Of a DNA stretch of 64,000 nt, positions 42,263-53,875 are shown in pieces (position 1 is the first letter of the stretch; every line of letters starts with the position of its first letter). A program made the position numbers and the translations under genes. Source of the stretch: Bombyx mori (Eukaryota; Arthropoda; Insecta; Lepidoptera; Bombycidae). The DNA is taken from NCBI RefSeq assembly GCF_030269925.1, contig NC_085109.1, positions 2,108,001 to 2,172,000 on the forward strand. Reading direction: 5' to 3'. The notes below the pieces were generated by a model. It had not been told where the DNA came from. It ran no database searches and saw nothing but the letters and a program-made list of their open reading frames with translations.

Positions 42263-43001
42263 GCTCATACCTAGTATACTAGGTAGGTGTGTTCTGAGGT
42301 GTTCTGCGGTGTTCACGAGTATCTACATCAGTACAGATCGTGGCTTACCTGTGGTTTTGAAATTTTAATTCCAGAATTTATGGTTTCCACTTCCAGCGTG
42401 ACCTCTCTGGCGTCTCTACTCAATCCTCGAAACGTTTTCAAGCGAGTTCCAAGCGTGAGATAATATTATTTTATTTTTCTAATAACAACCCAACAAATAA
42501 AACTGACTTCAACCATCTCACATGAGTAAGCGTGGTATGATTTTGCTATTGTTCTGGATGATGTGTTTTAATCAAATTTTGATCTTCGCTGAGCGTATAT
42601 ATCATAGGTGGTATTAAATTTTCTAAGCTGCGATTTGTAATACCTATTACCGGTATCTGTTAAGACGAATCCTTCCCTATTGGTCACACATGTTGCGACG
42701 CGACGGACCCGTTACGTAATCGTTGTTTTAACTTTGTCTAATCGACCTTACAAGTAAATTGTTGTTTGTTTAAATAATTGTTACGATGTAAGTGCTCTAG
42801 AATGTATTTCGAATTTATAATGTAGATTAACTGTGAATAATCTGTATAAATATTATAGAATAGAATAGTTTTAATACTCGCACCCTTATTATTAGATTCG
42901 AGTTATTCATTTAGGCAACACTGAAGTCTGTCAGTCGGGTATAGAATAACAAAATTTTCTAAGTACGGATGTTTGATTATCCTATAAAAATAAATTATAG
43001 C
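42263..43001. other. Spacer, nothing recognised
   Basis: A 14-bp perfect palindrome CCTAGTATACTAGG lies at 42270-42283. No gene seen. Confidence 0.4.
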
Positions 43002-43250
43002 TTTTTTTATTTTTATTGATTAGATGGGTTGCCGAGCTCACAGCTCACCTGGTGTTAAGTGGTTGCCGGAGTCCATAGACATGTACAACGTAAATGCTGC
43101 CACCCCCCTTAAAATATAAGTTCTAAGGTCTCAGTATAGTTACAACGGCTGCCCCACCCTTCAAGCCGAAACGCATTACTGCTTCACGGCAGAAATAGGC
43201 GCGGTGGTGGTACCTACCCGTGCGAACTCACATGAGATCCTACCACCAGT
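43002..43250 (-). mobile_element. Bm1-type SINE, body and tail
   Basis: ATTGATTAGATGGGTTGCCG through GATCCTACCACCAG in reverse. Confidence 0.86.
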
Positions 43251-43254
43251 AAAC

Positions 43255-43360
43255 CGTTGACCGAATATGAGCCTGTAGCCCTGGCATGCTGATATCCATG
43301 AGCACCGGTGCCTACATATACCGGACCGTATGCTAGTCTGTTAACAATGGAAATAAAAAA
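43255..43360 (+). mobile_element. CR1-like LINE 3' end, diverged
   Basis: CCCTGGCATGCTGATATCCATG, then CCGGACCGTATGCTAGTCTG and GGAAATAAAAAAC follow the order of the CR1-like 3' UTR with many changes. Confidence 0.5.
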
Positions 43361-43404
43361 CAATGGAAGCCTGATGGTATCTCTGATATATTATCCACAT
43401 CTTC

Positions 43405-43597
43405 TTCGATTTAGCGAGTTTCTCGTCGGATCTTCTCAGTGGGTCGCGTTTCCGATCCGGTGGTAAATTCTGCGAAGAACTGCTTTTGCTAGGGTTAGTG
43501 TTAGCAACGTCGTCAGGTTTGAGCCCCGTGAGCTCACCTACTAGTTAAGGTTACGCTGAAATAGCCTCTCAAGGCTCTCAGCTTAGATAGAAAAAAA
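43405..43597 (+). mobile_element. Jockey-group LINE 3' tail
   Basis: GAGTTTCTCGTCGGATCTTC, GTGGGTCGCGTTTCCGATCC, CCCCGTGAGCTCACCTAC, then AAATAGCCTCTCAAGGCTC and an A run at 43591-43597. An unsplit example of the tail that the intact jockey and the CR1-like element interrupt elsewhere. Confidence 0.75.
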
Positions 43598-44001
43598 TAA
43601 TAGAAAAAGATATATTATTAGAGCTATGGTTCCTATGGTTCGAGGATGGAATTCGCGTAATGCTGCATTGCCCCTTTTCACACAGCCTAGCTCTGATCTT
43701 CATAATTTTGATAATACTTGTTCGCCTAAGCGCCTCGAATTAAACCGAAAATAATTTATTCCCTCCCATAAATCACATTTAGAAAGCTTAGTTATTATTG
43801 CGGCCACGCCCCAGAGAGAAGCTATATTAGATCGGAGAACTTTTTAAGTTTCGCATTAAACTTAATGAAATACTGGACTTGTGTAATCTTATTTCATGAA
43901 AATGCTATTAAGTTCACCGACAAAAGGGGCTTATGAGCTTACTCGTGTCAGCTTCGGTGGATTTGAGGTACATTGTAATTGATGGCTTAGAGTGAAAAGT
44001 T
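43598..44001. other. Spacer, nothing recognised
   Basis: No gene or repeat identified. Confidence 0.4.
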
Positions 44002-44214
44002 GTGGGAGGACCTCTTGTGAGTCCGCACGGGTAGGTACCACCGCCCTGCCTATTTCTGCGTTTCGATTTGAAGGGTGTAACTATACTGAGACCTTAGAAC
44101 TTATATCTCAAGGTGAGTGGCGGCATTTACGTTGTAGATGTCTATGGGCTCCAATAACCACTTAACCACCAGGCTGTGAGCTCGTCGTGGGACATCTAAG
44201 CAATAAAAAAAAAA
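44002..44214 (+). mobile_element. Bm1-type SINE, body with internal deletion
   Basis: TTGTGAGTCCGCACGGGTAG through AAGCAATAAAAAAA; the GTGAAGCAGTAATG segment is missing. Confidence 0.84.
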
Positions 44215-44270
44215 CTTCTTATTTGATATTCACGTTTCGTCATCTGGCAGATTAAATACAAAATTTTAAG

Positions 44271-44343
44271 TAGTCGTGGCCTGAAGGATAAGACGTCCGG
44301 TGTACTGGAATCCGGTGCTGATAGTACCAGTGTTCGAATACAC
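44271..44343 (+). mobile_element. Bm1-type tRNA-like head
   Basis: AGTCGTGGCCTGAAGGATAA and GACGTCCGGTG match the head at 35381-35550; the B-box region reads GTGTTCGAATAC. Only the head is kept. Confidence 0.65.
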
Positions 44344-44363
44344 CAAACGATACCAAACTTTCC

Positions 44364-44571
44364 TTTTTTTTCCTACCTATGCTGATAGCCTTGAGAGGCT
44401 ATATCAGCTTCGCCGTAACATGTACGTGAGTTCACGGGTCTCAAACCGAAGTGATGCTAACACTGACCCTAGCAAGAGCAGTGCTTCGCACAATCTACCA
44501 CCAGATCGGAAATGCGACCCACTGAGAAGATCCGGCGAGGAACTCAGTGGGCTGTGTCTGTGGGAATTTTC
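44364..44571 (-). mobile_element. Jockey-group LINE 3' tail
   Basis: T run, CTGATAGCCTTGAGAGGCTA, GTTCACGGGTCTCAAACCG, and GAGAAGATCCGGCGAGGAAC in the order of the remnant at 499-960. Confidence 0.72.
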
Positions 44572-44711
44572 CTAATGAACGTAGCACACAATTAGCACAA
44601 CACGAAAATTTTCGGCATAATTAACAAAGACGCCTTCACTTCCTCATCTGAGCTCATAATTCGTCCCACAATCACTAAATCTGCAATCGTTATTAGGCAC
44701 TCATAAGTCAT

Positions 44712-45224
44712 CACTGGTGGTAGGATGTATTGTGAACGGCGAACCTTCGGCGCGCACTGTGCGGTACCGTGGGTTTCGTGAAGTCGGAGTGGTGGGGCTC
44801 GATGGGGTTTAGTCGGTATTCGGTTTTGCGGGGTAGCTCTTGGGTGGCTGACGCCGTGCAGCGTCTCGCGCGCCTTTTCCAAGGCGTAGTCTCCCGGCAG
44901 GAATTGGTCTTCCTTTTCTCCCTCTTCTTTTCTGGAGCGCCGGAGTCCGACATAACCCGGTTTGTTACCCCCCTCGACCGGGTATCCGTAAATGGATTCC
45001 CCAGCGTAAAAAAAAAGGATGTGTTGTGAGTCCGTACGGGTAGGTACCACCACCCTGCCTATTTCTGCCGTAAAGCAGCGATGCGTTTCGGTTTGAAGGG
45101 TGGGGCAGCCGTTGTATACATCTTTAAAGTGGGTAGCGGTATTTACGCTGTAGATGTATATGGACTCGGGAATCACTTAACACCAGGTGGGCTTTGAACC
45201 TATCTAAGCAATAAATTAAAAAAA
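44712..45224 (+). mobile_element. Bm1-type SINE split by a LINE tail
   Basis: Left part 44712-44735 (ACTGGTGGTAGGATGTATTG) and right part from 45017 (GTGAGTCCGTACGGGTAGG to TAAGCAATAAATT). A 281-bp insert lies between two copies of GGATGT(A/G)TTGTGA. Confidence 0.88.
44736..45016 (+). mobile_element. 281-bp LINE tail inserted in Bm1 with 13-bp TSD
   Basis: GC-rich insert beginning ACGGCGAACCTTCGGCGCGC and ending GGATTCCCCAGCGTAAAAAA. Direct repeats are 44723-44735 and 45017-45029 (one mismatch). The A tail and TSD show target-primed insertion. The clade is unclear; no coding part is recognised. Confidence 0.85.
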
Positions 45225-45414
45225 TATAAGTCCAGAATTTTGCGTTTCAAGTGCAATATTAATTAACCAGCCTCATTCAGCAATCTAGGGCGCACCAGCT
45301 TTGTCGAAGTTTTAAGCTGTTAATTGACTTTCGTAAAGCTTCCGCGGCGTACGTACAAAGCGGACAACCAAAAGCATTCGAGCACAACGTTGAACAACTA
45401 ACATCCGACTACCG

Positions 45415-45710
45415 AGTTACATTTGAGTCGACTATTATCAAAGGCGGCAATCTGACTTTTGGACAATGATTGGTAAATCAGAAAAACGAATTATTGACTT
45501 TGTATTCCATCGGCAGTCACAAAACTCTTCGGAACGACATCTTAGATAAATAACAGGTTAACTATTAACCTTTATTTAATGCAGGTTTTGAACCGTATTC
45601 TTTGAAGGAGACGATTATATTCAAATCAATCTGTATTGACATATCAATAAAATTTTTTTGTCCAAATGCACAGATTGCCACCTTTGATAATAGACGACTC
45701 ATTTGTAAGT
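45415..45710. mobile_element. Non-autonomous DNA element with long TIRs
   Basis: The left arm (GAGTCGACTATTATCAAAGG, then CGGCAATCTG, 45425-45454) pairs with the right arm (CAGATTGCCACCTTTGATAA, then TAGACGACTC, 45671-45700). Pairing extends inward through TTTGGACAA (left) and TTGTCCAAA (right). No ORF and no clear TSD. Confidence 0.7.
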
Positions 45711-45791
45711 TTTCAACTGAAATCGGATCGTAGCTCCCCAGAATGAAACGTAAGGTATAAATAGACCCTTTCGTTTGCCGAAAACCAACTC

Positions 45792-45965
45792 AACCCATAG
45801 ACACAGCCCACTGAGTTTCTCGCCGGATCTTCTCAGTGGGTCGCGTTTCCGATCCGGTGGTAGACTCTGCAAAGCACTGCTCTGGCTAGAGCCAGTATTA
45901 GCAACACTCCCGGTTAGAGCCCCGTGAGCTCACCTACGTGTTCCTCTTAAGGCTATCAACATAGA
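45792..45965 (+). mobile_element. Jockey-group LINE 3' tail
   Basis: CCCATAGACACAGCCCACTG, GGTCGCGTTTCCGATCCGG and GAGCCCCGTGAGCTCACC; same family as 43405-43597. Confidence 0.72.
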
Positions 45966-45969
45966 CCAT

Positions 45970-46030
45970 TTCATTTTTATTAAACGATGCTATTCCTTCA
46001 CCGTGGAAGTCAATCGTGAACATTTAATTT
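45970..46030 (-). mobile_element. Bm1-type SINE, head-proximal scrap
   Basis: TTTATTAAACGATGCTATTC and CACCGTGGAAGTCAATCGTG match the segment between head and body in reverse. Confidence 0.65.
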
Positions 46031-47004
46031 TGTGTATTATTTATTGCATAGTTTTTATCGCGGGCTTTGAGCGTGGCGACCGATTCAAGAAATTCCGTAA
46101 CGAAAATAAAACCTAACCACCCCTCGCTCCGCCTACCATGTAGCTCGCGTTCAACACATTCACACGTTGCGCTTGTGTAGTGTTTGTGAATAAGCGCGCG
46201 GCGTGACGGCGCACGGTATGAGCATCATGAAAAGTTTGCCCATCTCTCTCTCGCGCGGTCTAGCTTATGAGTGTGAAGGGGACAGTTAATGTTTTGCTTT
46301 TGTTAATGTTTATAATTGTAGCGTGGTCTTATTTTTTATTGTTTTAATATTAAATTATTATTGTCTAATTATAATCGCATAAGTTGATAAAATCGCAATA
46401 GCTTTACCGCGGCAATCCCCGACTGCCACACATGTTTTTATGTTTTATCTTCATTTCAAATTACTAGTTCACAATTAAAATATTATGTATGCGGCTTAAT
46501 TGTGATTTAGTTGGGTGGCTGTCACTGTGACAGATTGTCATTGGTAATAAAACTTTCGCAAAAACTCTCTCGAAATATAATCACGTAATTTGTTAAGGCC
46601 TAAACTCTTAAACGCTCAGCAAGATTATTTAGAATAACAATGAAAACAAAGCATCCGATGTTTATTAATTAGAAACACAGCCGCCTTGCTTAAAACCGAT
46701 TAATTTTTATTGGTAATTTTCCCTACTTGAAAACCGTTCTCGGAAACAATGGCTTGATCGGGCCTACTATTCTATTTCTTAATTAAATTAAATTGTTTCT
46801 GGAAGTTTTTTGTTACATTTAATTAAAAATTTCGACTTTGAAGATGTAAACGAACTCATTGCTCACATGGTCATATGAGGCTCCCGGAGCTTATTAACAT
46901 CACAATGTCACCGTGAGGCATGAGGTCGAAATCAAAATTTGTACAACGTGAATCGGTTTATGGTACGCTCTTATAATTATTATGTACATTTATAATTTAT
47001 GTGT
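46031..47004. other. Spacer with an unclassified GC-rich block
   Basis: 46040-46290 is GC- and CpG-rich (GTGAATAAGCGCGCGGCGTG, CTCTCTCTCGCGCGGTC) and contrasts with the AT-rich remainder. I cannot tell a repeat from a regulatory island, and no ORF is supported. Confidence 0.4.
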
Positions 47005-47155
47005 GTCTGATTGTTTACTGGTGGCCCGAAGGCCTTTCCCAGTTTCACCAGGACAGGTGGGCGAGCAAAGGCTTAGCCAGGAGGGAAGGGATTTGCTAAC
47101 ACCTGCCCCAGTGCCTTCAAAGAAGGCCTAAGAGCAGTTGCTTCGCGAATTAGTC
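47005..47155 (-). mobile_element. Jockey-family LINE 3' tail
   Basis: TTTACTGGTGGCCCGAAGGC, CCAGTTTCACCAGGACAGG and GCGAGCAAAGGCTTAGCC match the 3' UTR of the intact element; the poly(A) is lost. Confidence 0.8.
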
Positions 47156-48746
47156 AGATTTTTATTAGACGATGTTGCTTCCTCGTTGTAAGGTACATAA
47201 TTCCTTAGAAAAACTGGTACCTACCCGCGGAAGAAAAGCTGCGACATACTTGTTACGAATATATTAGGCGTTTTATTCTTTAACCCACGGCATTTTTTGC
47301 ATTTTGAACCGGATAGCGATACTCAACTGTGCGAACTCACCATTTGCCCTAACCCTAGTAAATAGTAGCTAGTGAGGCAGGAAAATGATACGCATAATAC
47401 TAGTATGGATAATAGAAACCAGCATAAGCCTCTTAAGTCCGTTGCCTATTTCAACTAATACAACAATTTCATTCGGTCACAGAATTGCTTAGAGTTACAA
47501 ATCTAAATAGTTTCCAAAGTGGAACATTAATCATTATTACATTGCTTTTAAGGCATCTTCGGATCATCCCTTTTCATTGGCCTAGTCGCCAGTACCGCCT
47601 ACTGGCTAGACGACAAAATACCTTGAAATTAATGATGTTTCGTCTCCTGTCGGCAACACGCTATTATAACTTGCAGCAGTACTACAGAATACAATTTTTT
47701 CTTGTAAATTCTTTTTTATATCCACTAATCAAACTAAGCCCGCTTTGTTGGACGATATTTGATTTGAATTCGATCTGATGGCTACCAACATTTTCAGGAT
47801 CAGTCACAAATCTGTGGATTCCTTGAAAAATTACTGGTACCTAAGTTACTCCTTATATCATCAGCTACCTATCAGTGAAAGTCCCGTCAAAATCGGTCCA
47901 GCCGTTCCAGAGATTAGGCGGAACGCACAGACAGAAAGACAAACAATAAATAAAAACGTTATTTCGGTTTATGTACTGTCTATACATACTTACGCATTTA
48001 GTAAAAAAGTGGTTATTTTATTATTACAAACAGACACTCCAATTTTAATTTATTTGTATATATGTACAGATGCATGTTTGCGTGGGTTGTCATGATGCAT
48101 GCTCCGGAGTTTTTAATCGATTAAATTGGAATTTTTCAAGTTGCATTTGGTACCGCAGATATTTTATCGTAGTAACATCATAATGCAAGGTGACGCCCGA
48201 GTATATTTAACAAATATGTGTTTGTCTTACATATAGTCACATTTAATGCATAACGCGTCATACTGGGAATTTCCTTGCCTAATTCTGCCGCGCAGTAAAC
48301 ATGTATTGCTTAAATATTAGTTTGCTGACTCCAGTAATTAACACAAAATGAATTCTATTGTCTGCCTATAGAGGATAAACAAAAATTTATACTAAAAATA
48401 TACTTAACTGAAAATTAAAATGTTCTAACCATTACCCTTTACTAAAAAACGCTTTGATAGTCTCCAAGACTGAAATGTTAGCTGCTTCCTTAAAGGCGTA
48501 TCCTCCTTTGAAAGAGCTAGACATATTAAGCAAACGCTTGGCTCTTTAAAACAAAATTCATTGCGACTATTTGCTTAGAGTGCTGGCATACAACGCGCCA
48601 CTAATAGATCGTCTTTCGTACTATTGCTGCTAAGGGCTGACATCATGAAAGAAAGAACTGGCCAAATAGTGTCTCTGGTTTATTTTAATCGATAAAAGCG
48701 TAATATACGACTAAATTTAAAAGCAATTACTAACGATCTAAGTATA
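47156..48746. other. Spacer, possible Helitron scrap
   Basis: 47876-47970 has AAAATCGGTCCAGCCGTTCC and GCACAGACAGAAAGACAAAC, wording common in lepidopteran Helitron-like repeats. The open frames at 47485-48095 are not supported as genes. Confidence 0.4.
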
Positions 48747-48984
48747 CTGGTGGTAGGAATTCTTGTGACTCCGCACGGGTAGGTACCACCATCCCGCCTA
48801 TTTCTGCCGTGAAGGTTTGAAGGGTTTGAAGGGTGGGGTAGCCGTTGTAACTATACTTGAGACCTTAGAACTTATATCTCAAGGTGGGTGACGCATTTTC
48901 GTTGTAGATGTCTATGGGCTCCAGTAACCACTTAACACCAGGTGGGGTGTGAGCTCGTCCAAACATCTAAGTAATAAAAAAAAA
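48747..48984 (+). mobile_element. Bm1-type SINE, body and tail
   Basis: ACTGGTGGTAGGAATTC through AAGTAATAAAAAAA; it contains a local duplication GGTTTGAAGGGTTTGAAGGG in place of the usual CAGTAATGCG. Confidence 0.86.
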
Positions 48985-49107
48985 GACTACATACAGGTCG
49001 GTTTGATTTTCTCAAATTCAGTAAACAAGAAGAAAACTTTTTGTTTAGCTACCCACCAAAATGGTTTTTCCCTTAACTAATTGCTTATGGGGCTATTCCA
49101 ATTACGC

Positions 49108-49245
49108 ATAGTTTGTTAGGTAAGTTCACGGGTCTCAATCTGAGAGACATGCTAACATCTGCCCTAGCAAAAGCAGTGCTTCACTGAATCTACCAGCGGA
49201 TCGGAATCTCGACCCATCGAGAAGATCCGGAGAGATACTCAGTAT
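49108..49245 (-). mobile_element. Jockey-group LINE 3' tail
   Basis: GTTCACGGGTCTCAATCTGA, GATCGGAATCTCGACCCATC and GAGAAGATCCGGAGAG; decayed. Confidence 0.68.
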
Positions 49246-49405
49246 GTTAGCCACAATGGCTTTTTGTATACACTCAAGCAGTCTATCTTGTATTGTGAAA
49301 TAGCTCGGGGTGATCATTTCTGGTGCAAAATTCCCATTAACGCAGCTTCGAAGGTTGGATGGAACAGGCGCTATACAATTCAATTTACACCATGATTGGA
49401 TCTAG

Positions 49406-49541
49406 TTTTTTTTATTGCTTAGATGGGTGGATGAGTTCACAGCCCACCTGGTGTTAAGTAGTTACTGGAGTTCATAGACATCTACAACGTAAATGCGCCA
49501 CCCACCTTGAGATATAAGTTCTAAGGGTCTCAGTATAGTTA
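49406..49541 (-). mobile_element. Bm1-type SINE 3' part
   Basis: T run, ATTGCTTAGATGGGTGGATG through GGTCTCAGTATAGTTA; 5'-truncated. Confidence 0.82.
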
Positions 49542-49777
49542 TAAATAAAGACATAAATTCATGAGTCACAACTAACAACTTAGCGATTTGGCGATCAAAT
49601 CTGATTTGTTCTCCGTTTTCCCCGAGTAGTAGCCATCATTAAATCTACATTTACTACGTTTAATTTGACGTTTTTTATTGTCGTTATATCGAGGGGCGAA
49701 AGGCTATTTGGTTAAAGCGACATTTCACTTAATACGCAACATTTATCTTTGTAATTAAAGGTCCGTTTAATTTGGTA

Positions 49778-49997
49778 CTAGCGACCCGCCCTCGCTTCGC
49801 TTCGGAAACTGTAATTTATTATTGATTTCTCCACTATTTAATGGATGTTATTACACATAAACCTTCCTCTTCAATCACTCTATCTATTTAAAAAAACCGC
49901 ATCAAAATCCGTTGCGTAGTTTTAAAGATTTAAGCATACATCGGGACAGACAGATATAGGGACAGAGAAAGAGACTTTGTTTTATACTATGTAGTGA
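49778..49997 (-). mobile_element. Non-autonomous Helitron-like element
   Basis: It is the reverse of 3519-3740: plus starts CTAGCGACCCGCCCTCGC and ends ACTATGTAGTGA. On minus: TCACTACATAG start and GGGTCGCTAG end, host T after it. Confidence 0.62.
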
Positions 49998-51446
49998 CAA
50001 TAGGATGTTTTTAATAGAACTTCAATTAAGTTTCTCCTTCTTCTTCTTAGCGTTTTCCCGTAGCGTCTCCATTAAGTTTACTCCATTCAAATAAATAGCT
50101 AAAGAAGTTTTTTAGTTAAGTAGTTTTTCCAAATTTTAAACTTTAAATGGCTCTTCTGTAAAGTTTTAAAAATGTCGCTTAAACTATATTATTTCAGACT
50201 TTAATAATACTGGACAGTTTTCATGGTCACGGACGAGTGGGATTTAGCGAAATTAAACCGTATAACTGGTTTTAATTAAAACTGTTTTTCATTAACCTTA
50301 TAACACGAAAACTTTTGTACATATTGCCGGTATTTACGGTTCATGAATGGGTTAGTTTATGAAGCTACATACCTCTATTTACCATGATCGGTTGACGCAA
50401 CCAGAGAATTGGAATGTGCGTTTCCTATTCAATTCACGTAACGTGACCGCATACGTTGCCACTTATCGACCTCGCGTCTTATATCTTGGACCCTTTGAAC
50501 GAAATAACTGGGAAGAATTTTCGTATCGGTCTAACTCACTTGATGCTGGGTTGGTCGTCAATTCGACAATGGAACTTCTGTTTCGCGTGGTGGGAATAAT
50601 AATCGTAGCCGGGGACAGATCACGCATGGTCATCTGGCCCCAAATTAGGATTCCCTGCATATTTTGATAATAAAAACCCAGACAAAGAGCCAACAAATCA
50701 TTTCACCAATGTTTGCCCAAAGTTGGTATTGAACCAAATTCTCGTTCCTTTGATTTAACATTAGCTTAATTGCTCAGAAAAACTTGTTGCAGTATTAAAA
50801 GCAAGTGTGGGCATTTATAATCTTCATGTTTCAGTGTGGGTGGCGACATTCACACCGTGATGTCTACGGACTGCCGCCGCTACGACTAACCTATATCTCA
50901 TCAAAACTTGACGATCTGCTATGAACTCACTAACGTTATAATTTTATAAATGCGACTTCAGATGTTTTTTCCGTCAATTTAGTAATTATTATTTAACCAA
51001 AAGATATTGTTACTTTTCATACCTCACCGGATTTCTGTAATAGCAGAGATATTAACAATACAAGCTGTAAGGCCGATATATTTTTTTTCGCCCCAAAATA
51101 CAACCGATTCGCTACAACCCTTTGTCTTAAAGCCATTTGTCTCAATAATAAATCGATTTAGCGTCTTTCCTCCGGCCACTTGAGCACACGCCGACGAAGT
51201 CTGTAACTGACCCAGATATTGTAGAGACGAGAAAAACTGCAACTTTCGAATTAATATCTCGGGATTATCGCATCCGTTGCATCGGTAGCTGGCAGCGGCC
51301 TAGTATTTTTTTATTAGCAGCTCTATTGAAATTGGGGTGATCCAAAATTGAATTTAAAAACTAAAGAGCTTAAATGAATATATTTAATATACAAAGTTTC
51401 GAATAATAACGTTGCTGTTAATACAGCATCGCTGCTGTTGCTGTTT
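49998..51446. other. Spacer, 1.4 kb
   Basis: A 102-codon plus frame (50359-50667) overlaps a 77-codon minus frame; neither has a recognisable domain. Nothing else identified. Confidence 0.45.
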
Positions 51447-51690
51447 ACTGGTGGTAGGACCTCTTGTGATTCCGCGCGGGTAGGTACCACCGCCCTGCCT
51501 ATTCCTGCCGTGAAGCAGTAATGCGTTTCGGTCTGAAGGGTAGGGCAGCCGTTGTAACTATAGCGAGATCTTAGAACTTATATTTTAAGGTGGGTGGCGC
51601 ATTTACGTTGTAGATGTCTATGAGCTCCAGTAACCACTAAACACCAGGTGGGCTGTGAGCTCGGCCATCCATCTAAGCAATAAATAAAAA
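51447..51690 (+). mobile_element. Bm1-type SINE, body and tail
   Basis: ACTGGTGGTAGGACCTC through AAGCAATAAATAAAAAA. Confidence 0.88.
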
Positions 51691-52115
51691 ATATAATGCA
51701 TAATATAATGCAAAATGCATTATCAAAACTGTTTTGAATTGTGTTTTTGACAATGATCCTTCGAAAAATTCACCAATAGGCTTTTTCTGCTTATTGACAG
51801 CAGCACAGGCATTTCCGTATCTCTTGTAGAGGCTAATATATTCTTGAATAGCTTGTATTGGCCAGGCTCCAAGTGGCTAGTGTTGAAATAAAACCTTCGA
51901 GAATTTACTGTGACATATCGGACGCTGTTTCTACGTTAATGACGTCAAATAGACGTAGTAATGTGATTGTTTTTTGGACGAGCAATTTAAGGGTGAACTA
52001 TTGCGGATATAACTTTAAATGGCGTCTTTAGATCTTCTTTATCGTTAAGGTCTGATGTGATATAGTTTATTTTATTTTATTGCGGCTATGCATCAATGAT
52101 TTTACTGTCCACCTT
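51691..52115. other. Spacer, nothing recognised
   Basis: No gene or repeat identified. Confidence 0.4.
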
Positions 52116-52309
52116 TAACCCACAGACACAGCCCACTGAGTTTCTCTCGAGTGGGTCGCGTTTCCGATCCGGTGGTAGATTCTGCAGAGCACTGCTCTTG
52201 CTAGGGCCAGTGTTGGCACCACTTCGGTTTGAGCCCCGTGAACTCACCTACACGTTAGGGTAAAGCTGATCTAGCCTCTCAAGGCTATCAGCAAGGGTAG
52301 AAAAAAAAA
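52116..52309 (+). mobile_element. Jockey-group LINE 3' tail
   Basis: CCCACAGACACAGCCCACTG, GGTCGCGTTTCCGATCCGG, AGCCTCTCAAGGCTATCAGC and a terminal A run. Confidence 0.74.
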
Positions 52310-52310
52310 T

Positions 52311-52430
52311 GTCCACCTGGTGTAAACTGGTTATTAGAGTCCATGACAACACTATGGCGGCGGTCCCAACCTTCAAATCGCAGTGTGTTCCTGGTCGCGC
52401 GGCTGAAATACGCTCATCACCAGTAAAACG
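52311..52430 (-). mobile_element. Diverged Bm1-like fragment
   Basis: TCCACCTGGTGTAAACTGG and AACCTTCAAATCGCAGTG follow the reversed Bm1 order with many changes. Confidence 0.5.
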
Positions 52431-52467
52431 ATTGTAAGTAATTTTTATCATTTAGATATTACTTTCT

Positions 52468-52705
52468 ACTGGTGGTAGGACTTCTTATGAGTCCACGCGG
52501 GTGGGTACCACCACCCTGCCTATTTCTGCCGTGAAGCAGTAATGCGTTTCGGTTCGAAGGGTGGGGCAGCCGTCGTAACTATACTTGAGACCTTAGAACT
52601 TGTCTCGGGGTGGGCGGCGCATTTACGTTGTAGATGTCTATGGGCTCCAGTAACCACTTAACACCAGGTGGGTTGTGAGCTCGTCCACGCATCTAAGCAA
52701 TAAAA
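52468..52705 (+). mobile_element. Bm1-type SINE, body and tail
   Basis: ACTGGTGGTAGGACTTC through AAGCAATAAAA then a TA tract. ATATTAC just outside both ends is a likely TSD. Confidence 0.88.
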
Positions 52706-53380
52706 ATATATATATATTACGACAAACATCGATTTTGAACACTCTTTTATTAGCTCACGATTGCTCACGATTGTACGAGTATGTATGTTTTTTTGTTCGT
52801 ATGAAAACGAATCCATTAAAACGTTCGATTTACTTGAAAATTTTCACACGCATCAATGACCGATGGCGATACAATAATATTATAATATCGCTCTAGTACA
52901 GTGATCGGTATTAACAGGATTTACAAAAAAAACAAAAACAATTGTTAGTTGCAATAGCTGTTTATTTGTTTTTGTTTTTTACCTCTATATATTATTATTT
53001 TTCTGCAGGATTTAGATCACGAATGATTATCATGATATAATGATCGCACAATACTAGTTCTGTATATTTTTATCGATTCCCAATTAAAATATAATGCCAA
53101 GTACTTACCGATAGACAACCGAGATTGCTATAATAAACATTTAAATATATACTTTGAGAAGTTATCGATGCAAAAACCCTTTTAAAGTACAGCCAAATGT
53201 ACAATTTCACTTCCAGTTAACGTAAAAGTCGGCGCCGGGAGAGTTGAAACGAATGCAAGTTGATTTACAACATCGGATTTACCTGGTTTTTCGATAACCG
53301 TAGACCTGATAATGCGGCTTTATGTTCTGTTAGGTTTTGGACGTTTTAAACGTCAAAACTCAAAACCATGTCTCTATACT
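52706..53380. other. AT-rich spacer
   Basis: The start (52740-52870) faintly resembles foldback family A. Nothing firm. Confidence 0.4.
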
Positions 53381-53815
53381 TCTATAAGTATACTAATATT
53401 ATAAAGAAGAAAGATCTGTTTGTTTGTTTGTATTGAATAGACTCCGAAACTACTGAACCGATTTGAAAAATTCTTTCACTGTTTGAAAGCTACACTATTC
53501 CCGAGTGATATAACCTTTTTTGAAAAAAAAAATAGGGTCCTTACTAAAACTCCAATAATGTAACCCCAAGAGTAAAAAATTACCAAAACTATTCTTTACT
53601 TCGCGTGCCCTGCGAAAACTATTGATGATAGAATAAAATAATGTACTACGACTTTGTAGAACACATTATTATTTACAAAAAGTGTCGCGACAGCATATGT
53701 CTAACTATTATAGTTATGCCCCAATGAGTACTCTTTTATTTTAAAAAATAAAGCTACGTCAATTATCGTTGAAATTTTTATTAGAGACCCGAACGGAGCC
53801 GGAGCGGGTCGCTTG
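53381..53815 (+). mobile_element. Lepidopteran Helitron-like element, long copy
   Basis: It starts TCTATAAGTATACTAATATT then ATAAAGAAGAAAGATCTG, and includes CTCCGAAACTACTGAACCGA. It ends CCGGAGCGGGTCGCTTG, a one-base change from the expected CTAG end. 435 bp, no ORF. Confidence 0.65.
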
Positions 53816-53875
53816 TGGAGTATATAGGTAAAGAGCACTGTATTGTATAGGGGACAAGTTGAAAAAGTGTACTTA

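Noticed and set aside
44592..45176. 194-codon minus-strand open frame
   Set aside because: It runs antisense through a jockey-group tail, a Bm1 and the inserted LINE tail; a mosaic of repeats, not a gene.
50359..50696. Opposed 102- and 77-codon open frames
   Set aside because: No domain, no splice or start support, and they overlap each other antisense; no repeat match seen either.
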